Source of the DNA: Neorickettsia helminthoeca str. Oregon
GTDB lineage: Bacteria; Pseudomonadota; Alphaproteobacteria; Rickettsiales; Anaplasmataceae
NCBI RefSeq assembly: GCF_000632985.1
Contig: NZ_CP007481.1
Coordinates: 620,001 to 684,000, forward strand
Reading direction: 5' to 3'
DNA length: 64,000 nt
Below are positions 17,188 to 25,175 of the stretch, piece after piece (within the stretch, counting starts at the first letter, position 1; the number at the start of each line of letters is the position of its first letter). The notes under the pieces are model-generated. The model had not been told where the DNA came from and searched no databases. It worked only from the letters and a program-made list of their open reading frames with translations. Position numbers and translations under genes: made by a program.

Positions 17188-17532
17188 GTGGCAGATGATA
17201 TAAAGAACAATGACTCGGATTTGGATCTAGATCTTGAAAGCCTGTCCGAAGAGTATATGGCTTCGGTACAGGAGCAGATCAAGAAGTTCACCGAAAATCC
17301 CGAGATGCTCCAGAAGGCTCTTGGACCGTTCATGAAGTTGCAAAGCGAGTATATGAAGGATCCGGAGAAACTTGGTAGCCTTATGTCTGGCCTTGAAGGT
17401 GGTACCGAAGAATCTTTCAAGACCGAGGTTCAAGAGTCACTGAAGAGGTTGCGTGCGCGTCTAGCAAAGATGGATAAAAGACTAGACGAGATAATGGCGC
17501 TGCTATCTGATTTATCAAGTAAAAAGTCTTAG
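17188..17532 (+). CDS. hypothetical acidic helical protein, 114 residues
   Basis: Not recognised. The start is a GTG at 17188 with an excellent AGGAGG about ten bases upstream, so translation is well supported. The product begins MADDIKNNDSDLDLDLESLSEEYM, strongly acidic, and is predicted almost wholly helical, with a C-terminal heptad-like stretch (VQESLKRLRARLAKMDKRLD) that could form a coiled coil. There is no signal peptide or membrane segment, so a cytoplasmic protein is likely. It sits 24 bases before lolA on the same strand, but that does not reveal a function. Confidence 0.7.
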   Translation: MADDIKNNDSDLDLDLESLSEEYMASVQEQIKKFTENPEMLQKALGPFMKLQSEYMKDPEKLGSLMSGLEGGTEESFKTEVQESLKRLRARLAKMDKRLDEIMALLSDLSSKKS

Positions 17533-17559
17533 CCTGTTTTAATTGATTATCTCACGTTG

Positions 17560-18114
17560 GTGTGTAGAAGGCTTTCCGTCGTGGCGTATCTGGTGTCGGT
17601 TCTTTTTTTCTGGAACGTATCTCTTGCCTTCGTCACTACGGACGGAGAGCTTGCTGAGTTACTAGCTTCTTTTAAGACGCTTCGAGCTGATTTCGTGCAG
17701 CGCAACCCGGATGGTACGAAAAGCACGGGGGTTGTCTTCTTATCCCTGCCACACAGATTTAAGATCGTATATCAGGATAGCGGTATTTCCATCTCGGGAA
17801 ATAAAGGAATGATCACCTACCACGATTCCGAACTCCAGGAGACCAGGAAATTCTTTATGAGTAGAGGCGATCCGTTTTTGAAAATGCTGTCCAACGTGGG
17901 GAAGTTGTCACAGTATCACCGTATCAAGAAGGCTGGACTCTCGTATTTGGAGACATCATCTAATGGTAGAAAATGTTCCATAGTCGTTCAAGAAAAACCC
18001 TTTCAGATAAAAGAGATTATCTTCGAAAATGAGTCAGGAGAAGTGACGCATATGACTTTCAGTAAAGCACATTACAACCTCACATTAAGTAATGATGCTT
18101 TTGCATTACCTTGA
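17560..18114 (+). CDS. lolA: outer-membrane lipoprotein carrier protein LolA
   Basis: Periplasmic chaperone that carries lipoproteins from the LolCDE complex to the outer membrane. A signal peptide (SVVAYLVSVLFFWNVSLAF) is followed by LLASFKTLRADFVQRNPDG, the LolA start (family F-x-Q), then FLSLPHRFKIVYQ (usual r-P-g-r-f-r-w-x-Y) and MITYHDSELQETRKF. About 184 residues. The start is ambiguous between TTG 17557 and GTG 17560; neither has a clear ribosome site, and coupling to the gene upstream is possible. LolB is not in the window. Confidence 0.8.
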   Translation: MCRRLSVVAYLVSVLFFWNVSLAFVTTDGELAELLASFKTLRADFVQRNPDGTKSTGVVFLSLPHRFKIVYQDSGISISGNKGMITYHDSELQETRKFFMSRGDPFLKMLSNVGKLSQYHRIKKAGLSYLETSSNGRKCSIVVQEKPFQIKEIIFENESGEVTHMTFSKAHYNLTLSNDAFALP

Positions 18115-18130
18115 CGACTCTTAAGTCGTC
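18113..18130 (+). terminator. hairpin after lolA
   Basis: GACGACT (18113-18119), loop CTTA, AGTCGTC (18124-18130): a perfect 7-base stem that begins inside the lolA stop codon. No clean T-run follows (GCGTCGTTTCG), so it may end transcription weakly or simply stabilise the 3' end. Confidence 0.4.
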
Positions 18131-18407
18131 GCGTCGTTTCGATACCTCAGTAATGACGTTGGACAGTATATCGTATATTAACATCATATCAGGTGTCCAG
18201 GATATTCTGTGCATCGAATTACATCCAGAGATGCTAACAAACATAATGAAGCCGCCAGTAGGGAGCGGCACCTTTGCTAACTTTGAGAAGTTTATCTGTT
18301 TGTACGTCTTTATTTTTCAGGAACAATTTACAGGCGTCTATAAAGATACGGCATACTTGGATTTTTCTTATGTTTGTGTATATTTGCGGAATACAAATCC
18401 ATTTCCG

Positions 18408-18947
18408 ATGTTACTAAAAATAGGCTTACTTGGAGGCTCCTTTAATCCGCCGCATCACGGACACCTATATCTCTCTCTGGAAGCACTGAAACGACTGAAT
18501 CTACATCAGGTTTGGTGGCTTTTTTGTAAGAATAATCCACTCAAACAGATCCGGTATGAGTCGTTTAAGGTTAGGGAAAAAAGGGCTCGCGCAATCGTGG
18601 GAATGAACCGTAAGATCAGACTTGTTAATAGTAATGATCTCTATACATATAAGACATTAAAACAACTTAAATCACGCTATCCACAATGTGTATTCACATG
18701 GATCATGGGTATGGACAGCGCTACTACAATCCACCTATGGGAAAGATGGGAAGAAATAATCCGTAGTGTGAGGTTTGCTGTTTTCAATCGAGGAGATTAC
18801 TTACACAAATGCATGCGCTCGAAATTCATTAGTAGAACAGAAAAATCTAGAATCTCAAATATCATCATAAGAAAGAATAATCTCTCCTCCACCCTACTAC
18901 GCAGCAAAGATAGCACACCAGAATCTCCCATGAATCAAGTTCACTGA
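18408..18947 (+). CDS. nadD: nicotinate-nucleotide adenylyltransferase NadD
   Basis: Adenylates nicotinate mononucleotide in NAD synthesis. Seen: IGLLGGSFNPPHHGHLYLS with the nucleotidyltransferase H-x-G-H, WIMGMDSATTIHLWERWEEI, and the C-terminal SSTLLRS (family I-S-S-T-x-I-R). ATG 18408 is chosen because it puts the G-G-S-F-N-P loop at residues 9-14 and gives 179 residues, the normal size. The frame is open back to 18111, but that extra 99 residues has no NadD counterpart and lies in a 290-base gap after a hairpin, so it is taken as non-coding. Confidence 0.9.
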   Translation: MLLKIGLLGGSFNPPHHGHLYLSLEALKRLNLHQVWWLFCKNNPLKQIRYESFKVREKRARAIVGMNRKIRLVNSNDLYTYKTLKQLKSRYPQCVFTWIMGMDSATTIHLWERWEEIIRSVRFAVFNRGDYLHKCMRSKFISRTEKSRISNIIIRKNNLSSTLLRSKDSTPESPMNQVH

Positions 18948-18986
18948 CAACGAAATGGATGAGGCATCCCAAGTAATGTTATAGAC

Positions 18987-19002
18987 TATAATGAGTTATA
19001 AT
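18987..19002 (+). promoter_or_regulatory. candidate -10 elements for recJ
   Basis: Two TATAAT hexamers occur ten bases apart (18987-18992 and 18997-19002), just before the recJ start at 19019. Neither has a good -35 at 16-18 bases. Either could serve as a -10 element. Confidence 0.35.
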
Positions 19003-19018
19003 CCGCATCAGTTCTAAA

Positions 19019-20776
19019 TTGGAAAAAAGTATAACGACTCTTGAGAAATCTAAAGTCTCGGTTAAAGGCGCAATTTGGTCGCTCAACGAGGTCCCAGAAA
19101 AGGAGATACTCTTCATAAAACAAAAATTTGGATTGTCGTCGATTGTTGCATCGGTTTTGTACAATCGAGTAGAGACTGAGGATGATATTTCAGCTTTTCT
19201 TGATCCAAAACTGAGGAATACACTCCCGGATCCATTCAGCTTACTCGGAGTCGCGCAAGCAGTAGAGCGAATACTGGAGGCAATAAAAAAAAATGAAAAG
19301 ATAGTTATCTATGGAGATTATGATGTTGATGGCGCAACATCTTCTGCCCTGATAAAAAACTACCTCAGGAACATAGGTAAGGAAGTAAGTATATATATCC
19401 CAGATAGAATCACTGAGGGCTATGGCCCAAACAGTACCGCATTCACTAAGCTGAGGGAAGAAGGGTATACATTATGTATTACAGTTGATTGTGGGATCCT
19501 CGCACACAAGGAAATAGAATCAGCGAATTCAATCGGTTTGGACATCATCGTGGTAGATCACCACATAAGTACTGATGTAATACCACCTGCAGTAGCAGTG
19601 ATTAATCCGAATAGAATCGATCAGCCACACATAAGGCACACCGAAAATTTAGCTGCTGTTGGGGTATCTTTTCTCCTGATAATAGGATTGAACGCCACAT
19701 TGAGGGCAACCGGTTTTTTCGACGGAATACGAGATGAACCCAACTTAATCAACTATCTGGATCTGGTGGCGCTTGGGACTGTATGCGACATCGTGAAATT
19801 GACTGGAATAAATCGTGCACTAGTCAAACAAGGATTGAAAGTAATCGATCAGAAGAAAAATCTGGGACTATCAATACTCATACATGAGTTAGAAATCTAT
19901 ACAAAACTTGATGTATATCATTTAGGGTACATAATAGGACCGCATATCAATGCAGGAGGCAGAATTTCCAAATCCTCTTTGGGAAGCACATTGCTTTCGA
20001 CGAATGACGTCAGTGAAGCAACAGAGATCGCAAGAATCCTAAGAGCACTGAATCTAAGAAGAAAGGAAATCGAGAAAACAGCATTACAAGAAGCCATCAC
20101 ACAAATAGAGAACACAAATAGAAAGGTCATAATGGTAGCCAGCAAAAACTGGCATCAGGGAATAATAGGAATAGTCGCTTCCAGAATAAAGGACCGATAC
20201 CACCTACCAACGATCATCGTCAGTATAGATAACAACATAGGGAAGGCAAGCGCACGTTCAATAAAAAATGCAAACATAGGTACCGCAGTAATAGCAGCAA
20301 AAGAAAAGGGTCTAATCATCGAGGGAGGGGGTCACAGAATGGCAGCAGGTTTTTCCTGTGAGATAGGGAAAATACCAGAAATCCAGCAATTCTTCGAGGA
20401 ACATTTTAAGAATATAGATATACAGGAAACTGTCCACGTCGATGGCGAACTTTATGTTGACACAATCACCTACGATCTCTATGAAGAGCTGAAAGTACTA
20501 GCTCCATGTGGCCCAGGGAATCCAGAGCCCCGTTTTGTGCTTACAAGTGTGAGGGTAGTCACCAGCAAGATCATAGGAGAGGATGGACACATAGCGTGTA
20601 CCCTGAGGGATATCAGAACATATAAAACAATTCGTGGAATCGCATTCCATCCTAACTCTAAACTGACAGAGGCAATACTCAACTGCGAAGCAACGAGATT
20701 CCTGGTAAAAGTGAAACTCGAAAACTGGCAATCCGTGAGTAAACCACAAGTAATCATTGAAGATGCATGGATCTAA
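19019..20776 (+). CDS. recJ: single-stranded-DNA-specific exonuclease RecJ
   Basis: 5'-3' single-strand exonuclease for recombination and mismatch/base-excision repair. DHH-family motifs are all present: VIYGDYDVDGATSSAL, TVDCGILAHKEIE, IIVVDHHIST, the DxxALGTVxD segment (DLVALGTVCDIVKL), NAGGRI, and the DHHA1 motif EGGGHRMAAGFSC. A C-terminal OB domain follows. At 585 residues it is a full-length protein. The start is apparently TTG at 19019; no ATG lies upstream in frame near it. The product initiates shortly downstream of two TATAAT boxes. Confidence 0.93.
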   Translation: MEKSITTLEKSKVSVKGAIWSLNEVPEKEILFIKQKFGLSSIVASVLYNRVETEDDISAFLDPKLRNTLPDPFSLLGVAQAVERILEAIKKNEKIVIYGDYDVDGATSSALIKNYLRNIGKEVSIYIPDRITEGYGPNSTAFTKLREEGYTLCITVDCGILAHKEIESANSIGLDIIVVDHHISTDVIPPAVAVINPNRIDQPHIRHTENLAAVGVSFLLIIGLNATLRATGFFDGIRDEPNLINYLDLVALGTVCDIVKLTGINRALVKQGLKVIDQKKNLGLSILIHELEIYTKLDVYHLGYIIGPHINAGGRISKSSLGSTLLSTNDVSEATEIARILRALNLRRKEIEKTALQEAITQIENTNRKVIMVASKNWHQGIIGIVASRIKDRYHLPTIIVSIDNNIGKASARSIKNANIGTAVIAAKEKGLIIEGGGHRMAAGFSCEIGKIPEIQQFFEEHFKNIDIQETVHVDGELYVDTITYDLYEELKVLAPCGPGNPEPRFVLTSVRVVTSKIIGEDGHIACTLRDIRTYKTIRGIAFHPNSKLTEAILNCEATRFLVKVKLENWQSVSKPQVIIEDAWI

Positions 20777-20908
20777 CATATCATTCAAAATAGTCGATGG
20801 TATACTAAGGCGGTGACGGTATGTGTACACCTATCTAGTCCATTCCTAATGAACACGGAATTTTAACAGGAGCTAGTGCATGAAAAAATTGAGCATATTA
20901 TCAGTATT

Positions 20909-20937
20909 ATGACTTTTTCCACAACCTTTTGTATAAT
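20909..20937 (+). promoter_or_regulatory. promoter for nuoF
   Basis: ATGACT (20909-20914), a 17-base spacer and a perfect TATAAT (20932-20937), 21 bases before the nuoF ATG. An AGGAG ribosome site follows at about 20947. Confidence 0.55.
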
Positions 20938-20958
20938 TGCTGCAACTAGGAGAAGATC

Positions 20959-22200
20959 ATGATCAAGGCAGAGGATAGAATTTTTCCGAATATACGGAAT
21001 AGAGAGAGTATAGAGCTAGCCGATTCCAGACTGCGGGGCGACTGGAAGAACTTGGATACATTTCTCACGAAAGATCCAGAGTGGATAATAGGAGAAATAA
21101 AGAAGTCCGGTTTACGTGGCAGGGGTGGCGCAGGCTTTCCAACAGGAATGAAATGGAGCTTCATGCCACAGAAAAAAAATCCAGGACAGTCATCATATCT
21201 GATTGTTAACGCAGATGAATCGGAGCCTGGTACCTGTAAGGATCGGGATATTCTTCGTTTTGAGCCACATAAACTCATCGAAGGAATAGTCCTAGCAAGC
21301 CATGCAATGCGGATAGATGTGACATACATATACGTACGTGGGGAATTCCATAACGAGTCGCTCATCTTGGAGAAGGCAATCGAGCAGGCAACCGATGCTC
21401 AACTCATTCCAGATAATTTGAAAATTGTTGTACATCGTGGTGCTGGAGCTTATATCTGTGGCGAGGAGACTGCATTGCTGGAATCGCTAGAGGGAAAGAA
21501 AGGTATGCCTAGACTAAAACCTCCATTCCCAGCAGGATGTGGTCTGTACGGCAAACCAACCACTATTAATAACGTAGAGACTGTAGCATCCGTCTCAACG
21601 ATATTACGTAGGGGTAGTGAATGGTTTGCAAATCTTGGTGTAAAAAATAGCAGCGGCACAAAGATCTTCTGTATTTCCGGGCACGTAAATAGACCATGTA
21701 ATGTGGAAGAAGTCTTAGGTGTACCATTGAAACTTCTCATTGAAGAGTATGCAGGTGGTGTCATAGGAGGTTGGGATAATCTTCTTGCCGTGATTCCGGG
21801 TGGTTCTTCAGTGCCAATGATCACTAAGGAAGTAGCTGAAACGATTACGATGGACTTTGATTCACTCAAAGCAGCTGGTACCGCCTTGGGTACAGCCGGA
21901 ATCATAGTAATGAATAAAGAAACAGATATAATAAGAGCGATCGAGAGACTTTCCCACTTCTACATGCATGAATCTTGTGGTCAGTGCACACCCTGCCGCG
22001 AAGGTACAGGTTGGCTGTGGAATATTATGAAAAGACTCGCTGAGGGTACAGGAAAGAAATCCGACATCGATACGCTTCTGAAACTCACAAAACAGATAGA
22101 GGGACACACGATCTGTGCATTAGGGGATGCTGCTTCATGGCCTATACAAGGTCTCATAAAGAACTTCAGGCGAGAAATCGAGGACCGTCAAAAAGTGTGA
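20959..22200 (+). CDS. nuoF: NADH-quinone oxidoreductase subunit F
   Basis: NADH-binding subunit of complex I, holding FMN and one 4Fe-4S cluster in the peripheral arm. Seen: [17 protein letters not shown] (NADH loop), [15 protein letters not shown] (FMN site), [19 protein letters not shown], and the cluster ligands [11 protein letters not shown] with the fourth cysteine in [10 protein letters not shown]. 413 residues is typical of the alphaproteobacterial/mitochondrial form. AGGAG precedes ATG 20959. It stands alone, away from nuoM/nuoN, and is convergent with folC. Confidence 0.97.
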   Translation: MIKAEDRIFPNIRNRESIELADSRLRGDWKNLDTFLTKDPEWIIGEIKKSGLRGRGGAGFPTGMKWSFMPQKKNPGQSSYLIVNADESEPGTCKDRDILRFEPHKLIEGIVLASHAMRIDVTYIYVRGEFHNESLILEKAIEQATDAQLIPDNLKIVVHRGAGAYICGEETALLESLEGKKGMPRLKPPFPAGCGLYGKPTTINNVETVASVSTILRRGSEWFANLGVKNSSGTKIFCISGHVNRPCNVEEVLGVPLKLLIEEYAGGVIGGWDNLLAVIPGGSSVPMITKEVAETITMDFDSLKAAGTALGTAGIIVMNKETDIIRAIERLSHFYMHESCGQCTPCREGTGWLWNIMKRLAEGTGKKSDIDTLLKLTKQIEGHTICALGDAASWPIQGLIKNFRREIEDRQKV

Positions 22201-22286
22201 TCAATACCCACGTCCTGGACCAGCTATCGCGCAAGGATGCAGTACAAGGGTACTAGGGACATTCTTTGCGTACAAGGTCTCTTAGT

Positions 22287-23585
22287 TTAGTCTATTTCCC
22301 CGTAGCTTGCCAGGTCACGAAAGAGGAATAAGGATCCACATATGATGATCTTAGTAACCCCTGATTTGGTGTAGACTGCGTTCTGCACGGCATCCTTAAG
22401 CGAGGCACTTTTAAAGCAATCACAACCTAATTCCAGCACTGGTTTTGAAATCTCCTCAAGAGTTTGGCTTCGCGGTTCACCTTGTACACATACCACAGCA
22501 ATTGTCTCAATATTTGACTTAATACGTGATAAGAATTCTTTTACATCTTTACCCCGCGTCATACCCAAAATGATATGTGCTTTAGATTCTCCTAGCCATT
22601 CAGAAATCGTCTTTGCTCCAGCAGGATTATGCGCACCATCTATATATAGTTCCCACCCCTGTGGAAGTATTCTAACAAGTTCATTAGTGTTTCTACTTAC
22701 GCGCTGCAATCTCGCTGGCCAGATCGCATTTGACAGGCCTTCATTAATCGATTCGGCAGTGATCGCATCGTAACCGTATTTATTTCTAAGAATTGTTACT
22801 GCTGCAACTGTATTCCCTGCATTCACGATCTGATGATCACCCCTCAAATTCGGCAGTGAATACAGTTCCTGATAACCACCTGTCTCGAATAACAAACAAC
22901 CTTGACTCTTCGAAACATTCCATTCATACCCTTGTCGAAATACCGGAGCACGTCTCATCGCCGCTACTTTTTCGATTACTTTCATCACCTCATCGGTCTG
23001 TCCCGCAACGACGCAGGAAACCCCATTCTTCATTATACCCGACTTCTCATATGCAATTTCAGGGGTACTCCTTCCAAGATATTCTGTATGATCCAAGTCA
23101 ATGGATGTAATAATCGTGATGAGAGGTTTCGGAAAGACATTCGTAGCATCTAATCTACCTCCCATGCCAGTTTCGATTAGAGAGAAATCAGCATTAGTTC
23201 GCGAAAATGCAAGGATCGCAGCAAGTGTTGTCCCTTCGAAAAATGTCAGTTTCTCTCCTTTAGAGGCAACTCTAACGTCTTCTAGGACATCATAAAGAGC
23301 TCTATCACTAATCTCTTCATTACAGATAACTATCCGCTCATTAAAATACCTCAGATGCGGTGAGGTATAGATATTCAGTGAATATCCGGCACTTTTCAAG
23401 ATCGACCTAAGGAATGCAATAGTCGAACCTTTACCATTTGTCCCTGCGACGTGCATAACTGGCGGAACCTTTCTATGTGGACTACCTAACCTCTCCAGTA
23501 CGTCGATGACTCTATATAATTCCAAATCAATTTCAAGCGGCCTTTCACCTAATGGCTTAGGCCAGTGTGGCATATATACTGACAT
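22287..23585 (-). CDS. folC: folylpolyglutamate synthase / dihydrofolate synthase
   Basis: Mur-ligase-family enzyme adding glutamate to dihydropteroate and folates. Seen: P-loop HVAGTNGKGSTIAFL, SPHLRYFNERI, IETGMGGRLDATNVF, ITSIDLDHTEYLG, YEKSGIMK and the C-terminal-domain DGAHNPAGA. 432 residues, normal. It lies downstream of mnmE on the same strand but 242 bases away with a strong hairpin between, so it is probably transcribed separately. Whether it is bifunctional cannot be told from sequence. Confidence 0.94.
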   Translation of the reverse strand: MSVYMPHWPKPLGERPLEIDLELYRVIDVLERLGSPHRKVPPVMHVAGTNGKGSTIAFLRSILKSAGYSLNIYTSPHLRYFNERIVICNEEISDRALYDVLEDVRVASKGEKLTFFEGTTLAAILAFSRTNADFSLIETGMGGRLDATNVFPKPLITIITSIDLDHTEYLGRSTPEIAYEKSGIMKNGVSCVVAGQTDEVMKVIEKVAAMRRAPVFRQGYEWNVSKSQGCLLFETGGYQELYSLPNLRGDHQIVNAGNTVAAVTILRNKYGYDAITAESINEGLSNAIWPARLQRVSRNTNELVRILPQGWELYIDGAHNPAGAKTISEWLGESKAHIILGMTRGKDVKEFLSRIKSNIETIAVVCVQGEPRSQTLEEISKPVLELGCDCFKSASLKDAVQNAVYTKSGVTKIIICGSLFLFRDLASYGEID

Positions 23586-23799
23586 TGGATATCCTACTAA
23601 GGTACCACAGAATCACAGGAAACAACTTCTGATTCTCAAAACGCTGTTCTACGAGAGTAGTTACTATGAAATCTCGTGCATTTCAATACAACTCTGATCC
23701 TGATTCTCAAGGACAGACGAATCTTGACTGGACTCTATTGATTGGTACATCCATAGAAAAATCTGGATTCAAAAGGCAGAATATTTCATTCAATCCTAC

Positions 23800-23825
23800 T
23801 GCGCCTACTAGCGTATATAGGCGCA
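23800..23825 (-). terminator. hairpin immediately after mnmE
   Basis: TGCGCCTA (23800-23807), a ten-base loop, and TAGGCGCA (23818-23825) form a perfect 8-base GC-rich stem starting three bases after the mnmE stop. On the mnmE strand no T-run follows; on the other strand CTCTATTTTCC follows. It is likely an end-of-transcript structure. Confidence 0.45.
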
Positions 23826-23827
23826 CT

Positions 23828-25171
23828 CTATTTTCCTATGCAGAACGTAGAGAAAATTTCATCCAATATCTCATCTAGCTTAATCTTCCCTGTGACACTT
23901 CCAATATAGTCTGCTGCTAGCTTCAATTCCTCTGCAGCAAGCTCTATCGACAGGTCGAAAGAAAAACGTCGGAGGTGCATAAGAGCTCCTTCGAGCGCAA
24001 CTCGGTGTCGCTGATGTGTAATAACATAGGATTCTCTATCAACTGTTGAAATAATCGAAAAGATCTTATCAAGTAGAAGTTCTACACCTTTTTCTTTATG
24101 AACTGATAATAATATGTATTCATTAGTCACATCATACCGTGATGACTCCGAGAAATCATCAGCTTTAGTCGCGACCCTGATGATGGGAAGTTCTCGAGCT
24201 TCAATGTGCTCTAATAATTCAGTGAGCTTACTAGTATCCGCATCGGAGCAAGGAGCGTGCAGTTCACTAATATCTCTGAGGAATATTACTATATCAGAAT
24301 CGGAGGCACTGTTGATTGCTTTAGCGATACCTTCCTTTTCTATCTTATCATCAGTATCCTGTATTCCTGCTGTATCCAGCAATACGATAGGATAGCCATT
24401 ACAATCAAGTTTTACTTCCAACACATCCCTTGTGGTTCCTGGAATGTCAGTGACTATGGCCAATTCCCTCTTTGCAAGATAGTTAAAAAGCGTCGACTTG
24501 CCAGCATTTGGTTTCCCTATGATGGTAATCAGGAAGCCTTTCCTGATTTTCTCACCCACCCTTCCATCATCGAGATGATTGGAAATTAATCCTATTAGCT
24601 CTTCCACGGATCGCGTGACACTATCCACTACACTTACAGGAATCTCCTCATCTGGAAAGTCTATATATGCTTCCAGATGTGAAAGTGATCGTATGGCCTT
24701 CATCCGTATGGAATCATATTCTTCTTCCAGATGCCCAGAAATGTGCCTTGACGCTTGTTTCAATTGAGCAGAGGTCTCGGCATTGATTAGATCTATTATT
24801 CCCTCAGCTTTTGTGAGGTCCATTTTATTATTAAGCACTGCCCTTCTGGTAAACTCGCCGGGCTCAGCGAGAACGAAGCGTTGTGAGAGTCTCTCCGTGA
24901 TATAACGCAGGATTGCTATGCTCCCATGTGAATGTATCTCAACGACATCCTCACCAGTGAAACTAGCTGGCGCACTGAAATATATAATCAACAACTCATC
25001 TAGGAGTAAATCTTTTTCATAAAGTTTAGCAAAGTGGACAGACCTCGGCTTCACGCTTGCAACACCCAGGTTCAGGACTTCTAGGACACCAAGTGCATCT
25101 GGGCCGGAAACTCTAAAAACAGCCACCCCGGATTTCCCGAACACTGTAGAGAGAGCATATATGGTAGACAT
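23828..25171 (-). CDS. mnmE: tRNA modification GTPase MnmE
   Basis: GTPase partner of MnmG in wobble-uridine modification. Seen: MSTIYALSTVFGKSGVAVFR at the start; the folate-binding-domain helix LNNKMDLTKAEGIIDLINAET; G1 IIGKPNAGKSTLFN, G2 TRDV, G3 LLDTAGIQDT, a G4-like ATKAD; and the invariant C-terminal FCIGK with its catalytic cysteine. 447 residues from ATG 25171. An in-frame ATG at 25195 would overlap bamA by 20 bases and add eight residues unlike the family. Co-transcription with bamA is likely. Confidence 0.96.
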   Translation of the reverse strand: MSTIYALSTVFGKSGVAVFRVSGPDALGVLEVLNLGVASVKPRSVHFAKLYEKDLLLDELLIIYFSAPASFTGEDVVEIHSHGSIAILRYITERLSQRFVLAEPGEFTRRAVLNNKMDLTKAEGIIDLINAETSAQLKQASRHISGHLEEEYDSIRMKAIRSLSHLEAYIDFPDEEIPVSVVDSVTRSVEELIGLISNHLDDGRVGEKIRKGFLITIIGKPNAGKSTLFNYLAKRELAIVTDIPGTTRDVLEVKLDCNGYPIVLLDTAGIQDTDDKIEKEGIAKAINSASDSDIVIFLRDISELHAPCSDADTSKLTELLEHIEARELPIIRVATKADDFSESSRYDVTNEYILLSVHKEKGVELLLDKIFSIISTVDRESYVITHQRHRVALEGALMHLRRFSFDLSIELAAEELKLAADYIGSVTGKIKLDEILDEIFSTFCIGK

Positions 25172-25175
25172 ACCC

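Noticed and set aside
20880-20912. A ten-codon frame with AGGAG upstream of nuoF, resembling a leader peptide.
   Set aside because: The predicted nuoF promoter lies at or after it, and no alternative terminator/antiterminator structure is evident.
23666-23878. 70-residue plus-strand frame after mnmE.
   Set aside because: It runs through the inverted repeat at 23800-23825 and into mnmE in antisense; no similarity or ribosome site.
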